From the NCBI RefSeq assembly GCF_023806085.1, contig NZ_JAMSLX010000004.1, positions 124,001 through 188,000 on the forward strand: a stretch of DNA of 64,000 nt, read 5' to 3'. How positions within the stretch are numbered: position 1 is the first letter of the stretch; each line of letters starts with the position of its first letter. Shown in pieces: positions 60,975 to 64,000 of the stretch. The position numbers were made by a program, and so were the translations under genes. The DNA is from Hephaestia sp. MAHUQ-44 (GTDB lineage: Bacteria > Pseudomonadota > Alphaproteobacteria > Sphingomonadales > Sphingomonadaceae). Below the pieces are notes generated by a model. It was not told the origin of the DNA. It saw only the letters and a program-made list of their open reading frames with translations, and ran no database searches.

Positions 60975-62467
60975 CAGAAGCGCGGCAGATCGGGATGCGG
61001 CACCTGGCCGCGGTGGATGTGCATCCGCCCCAGTTCGGCGCAGCGGTGCAGCGTCGGGAACACCTTGCCGGGGTTGAGCAGCCCCTTGGGGTCGAACGCG
61101 CATTTGACCCGCTGCTGCTGCGCGAGATCCTCCTCGCTGAACATCTCGGGCATCAGATCGCGTTTCTCGACGCCGACGCCATGTTCGCCGGTCAGCACCC
61201 CGCCGACCTCGACGCACAGCCGCAGGATGTCGCTGCCGAACGCCTCGGCACGGTCGAGTTCGCCGGGCTTGTTGGCATCGTAGAGAATCAGCGGATGAAG
61301 GTTGCCGTCGCCGGCATGGAAGACATTGGCCACGCCAAGCCCGTAGGTTTTCGACAATTCAGCCATCCGTTCGAGCACTTCGGGCAGCCGCCGCCGCGGG
61401 ATCGTGCCGTCCATGCAATAATAATCGGGCGAGATCCGCCCCACCGCCGGGAACGCCGCCTTGCGCCCGGCCCAGAAGGCGAGGCGTTCGGCCTCGTTGC
61501 GCGAGGCGCTGAGTGTGGTCGAGCCGTTGGCCTCGGCGATCCGCGTGACCTCGCCGATCAGATGGTCGCATTCGGCGCCGACGCCGTCGAGCTCGACGAT
61601 CAGCAACGCCTCGACATCGAGCGGATAGCCGACCTTGACGAACGCCTCGGCGGCTTCGATCGCGAGCCGGTCCATCATCTCCATGCCGGCGGGGATGATG
61701 CCCCCGGCGATCACATCGGCGACGCATTGCCCCGCGCTTTCGACGCTGGGAAAGCCGATGAGGAGCGCGCGCGCGCCTTCGGGCCTGGGCAGGATGCGCA
61801 CCGTCACTTCGGTAACGATGCCGAGCAGCCCTTCGGAGCCGACCACCACGCCGAGCAGGTCGAGCCCGGCCGCATCGAGGTGCCGCCCGCCCAGCCGGAC
61901 GACCTCGCCGTCCATCATCACCAGTTCGACGCCGAGCACATTGTTGGTGGTGAGCCCGTATTTGAGGCAATGCACCCCGCCCGAATTCTCGGCGACATTG
62001 CCGCCGATCGAGCAGGCGATCTGGCTCGACGGATCGGGTGCATAATAAAAGCCGCGCGCCTCGACCGCCTGCGTGACCGCCAGGTTGGTCACGCCCGGCT
62101 GCACCACCGCGAGGCGATCGTCATAATCCACCTCGAGCACGCGGTTGAACTTGGAGAGACCGAGCAGCACGCCGTCTTCGAGCGGCAGCGCCCCGCCCGA
62201 CAGCGAGGTGCCCGATCCGCGCGGCACCACCTTGACGCCCTCGGCATGGCACCAGCGCAACACCTGCGATACCTGTTCGGTGGTTTCGGGCAGCACCACC
62301 ACCATCGGCGGCTGGCGATAGGCGGTCAGGCCGTCGCTTTCGAACGGACGCAACCCATCGGGATCGGCGATGACGCCTTCGCCGGGCACGATTCGGCGCA
62401 GCGCGGCGACGATCGCTTCGCGCCGCGCGAGCACCGCGGCATCCGGCTCGGGCATTTTCAGGGTCAT
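60974..62467 (-). CDS. glcD: Glycolate oxidase FAD-linked catalytic subunit GlcD
   Basis: 497 aa, close to E. coli GlcD (499 aa). It has the FAD_binding_4 block VVLPETTEQVSQVLRWCHAEGVKVVPRGSGTSLSGGALP, CSIGGNVAENSGGVHCLKYG and the C-terminal GLGVANVFHAGDGNLHPLILYD and LTGEHGVGVEKRDLM. It oxidises glycolate (and often D-lactate) to glyoxylate. In this locus glycolate is a predicted product of the RuBisCO-like enzyme. GAGGC precedes the ATG. It diverges from the apnO-like gene across about 100 bp. Confidence 0.95.
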   Translation of the reverse strand: MTLKMPEPDAAVLARREAIVAALRRIVPGEGVIADPDGLRPFESDGLTAYRQPPMVVVLPETTEQVSQVLRWCHAEGVKVVPRGSGTSLSGGALPLEDGVLLGLSKFNRVLEVDYDDRLAVVQPGVTNLAVTQAVEARGFYYAPDPSSQIACSIGGNVAENSGGVHCLKYGLTTNNVLGVELVMMDGEVVRLGGRHLDAAGLDLLGVVVGSEGLLGIVTEVTVRILPRPEGARALLIGFPSVESAGQCVADVIAGGIIPAGMEMMDRLAIEAAEAFVKVGYPLDVEALLIVELDGVGAECDHLIGEVTRIAEANGSTTLSASRNEAERLAFWAGRKAAFPAVGRISPDYYCMDGTIPRRRLPEVLERMAELSKTYGLGVANVFHAGDGNLHPLILYDANKPGELDRAEAFGSDILRLCVEVGGVLTGEHGVGVEKRDLMPEMFSEEDLAQQQRVKCAFDPKGLLNPGKVFPTLHRCAELGRMHIHRGQVPHPDLPRF

Positions 62468-62524
62468 TCGTGCCTCTTAGCGATCGGATCATCGCGTCTG
62501 CAACGACCACTATTGCACTACTCA

Positions 62525-62540
62525 GTATACCAGCATACCA
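62525..62540. promoter_or_regulatory. Direct repeat in the glcD/apnO divergent promoter
   Basis: GTATACCAGCATACCA holds two ATACCA units at 8-bp spacing within the 104-bp region between divergent glcD and the apnO-like gene. TATACCA also occurs at 50104-50110 before TonB receptor 2. It is a candidate regulator site for both directions. Confidence 0.4.
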
Positions 62541-62571
62541 TGACTGCCAAGCGTTTGGAGGAATTCACATC

Positions 62572-64000
<1,429 letters not shown>

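Overview
The window looks like a sphingomonad chromosome (Sphingomonas or a close relative). It is GC-rich and shows alphaproteobacterial TonB-dependent receptors without SusD partners, many Tat or Sec signal peptides on glycosidases, and an oxidative L-rhamnose pathway of the kind described in Sphingomonas. Nearly every gene serves capture, trimming and catabolism of plant glycans or glycosides rich in L-rhamnose, D-apiose, L-arabinose, galactose and fucose. No tRNA, rRNA, CRISPR array, phage gene or transposase gene was seen.

Layout. 1-3.2 kb: the 5' part of a Gfo/Idh/MocA oxidoreductase (-) diverges from a TonB-dependent receptor. 3.3-7.6 kb (+): a beta-propeller glycosidase, a GH140 apiosidase-type enzyme and a DUF1680/GH127 enzyme. 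7.7-14.05 kb (-): an operon reading SBP-like protein, family III CoA-transferase, GH106 alpha-L-rhamnosidase. 14.15-26.3 kb (+): a long overlapping operon with a second CoA-transferase, a MaoC hydratase, a complete ribose-type ABC importer, a second signal-less SBP-like protein, an oxidoreductase, an SDR, a GH42, L-rhamnose dehydrogenase and L-lactate dehydrogenase. 26.5-36.9 kb (+): the rest of L-rhamnose oxidation, mutarotase, RhaT, a GH78, an Asp/Glu-racemase-fold protein and an MFS carrier. 37.1-41.5 kb (-): GH127, RuBisCO-like protein and DUF1537 kinase. 41.6-44.9 kb (+): GH42 and an SGNH esterase. 45-50 kb (-): a clan GH-A glycosidase and a GH78. 50.2-52.9 kb (+): a second TonB receptor. 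53.2-62.5 kb (-): glycolate oxidase GlcD-GlcE-GlcF, an IclR regulator, GH29 and a second copy of the clan GH-A glycosidase. 62.6-64 kb (+): a D-apionate oxidoisomerase-like protein and a truncated sugar-binding lipoprotein.

How it works together. The receptors would bring oligosaccharides or glycosides into the periplasm, where GH106, GH78, GH140, GH127, GH42, GH29 and the esterase trim them. L-rhamnose enters by RhaT and is oxidised through the lactone, L-rhamnonate, the 2-keto-3-deoxy and 2,4-diketo acids to pyruvate and L-lactate, which LldD converts to pyruvate. D-apiose would be oxidised to D-apionate, isomerised by the ApnO-like enzyme, phosphorylated by the DUF1537 kinase and cleaved by the RuBisCO-like protein. 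If that protein is of the transcarboxylase/hydrolase type it yields 3-phosphoglycerate and glycolate, which explains the glycolate oxidase genes.

The least explained part is 11.8-21.6 kb: two SBP-fold proteins without signal peptides, two family III CoA-transferases and a MaoC hydratase, interleaved with a sugar ABC importer and glycosidases. This is the best candidate for an undescribed system. Other highlights are a three-armed inverted-repeat element inserted exactly between glcE and glcF, a duplicated glycosidase of no family I recognise, and AT-rich operator-like motifs shared by several promoters.
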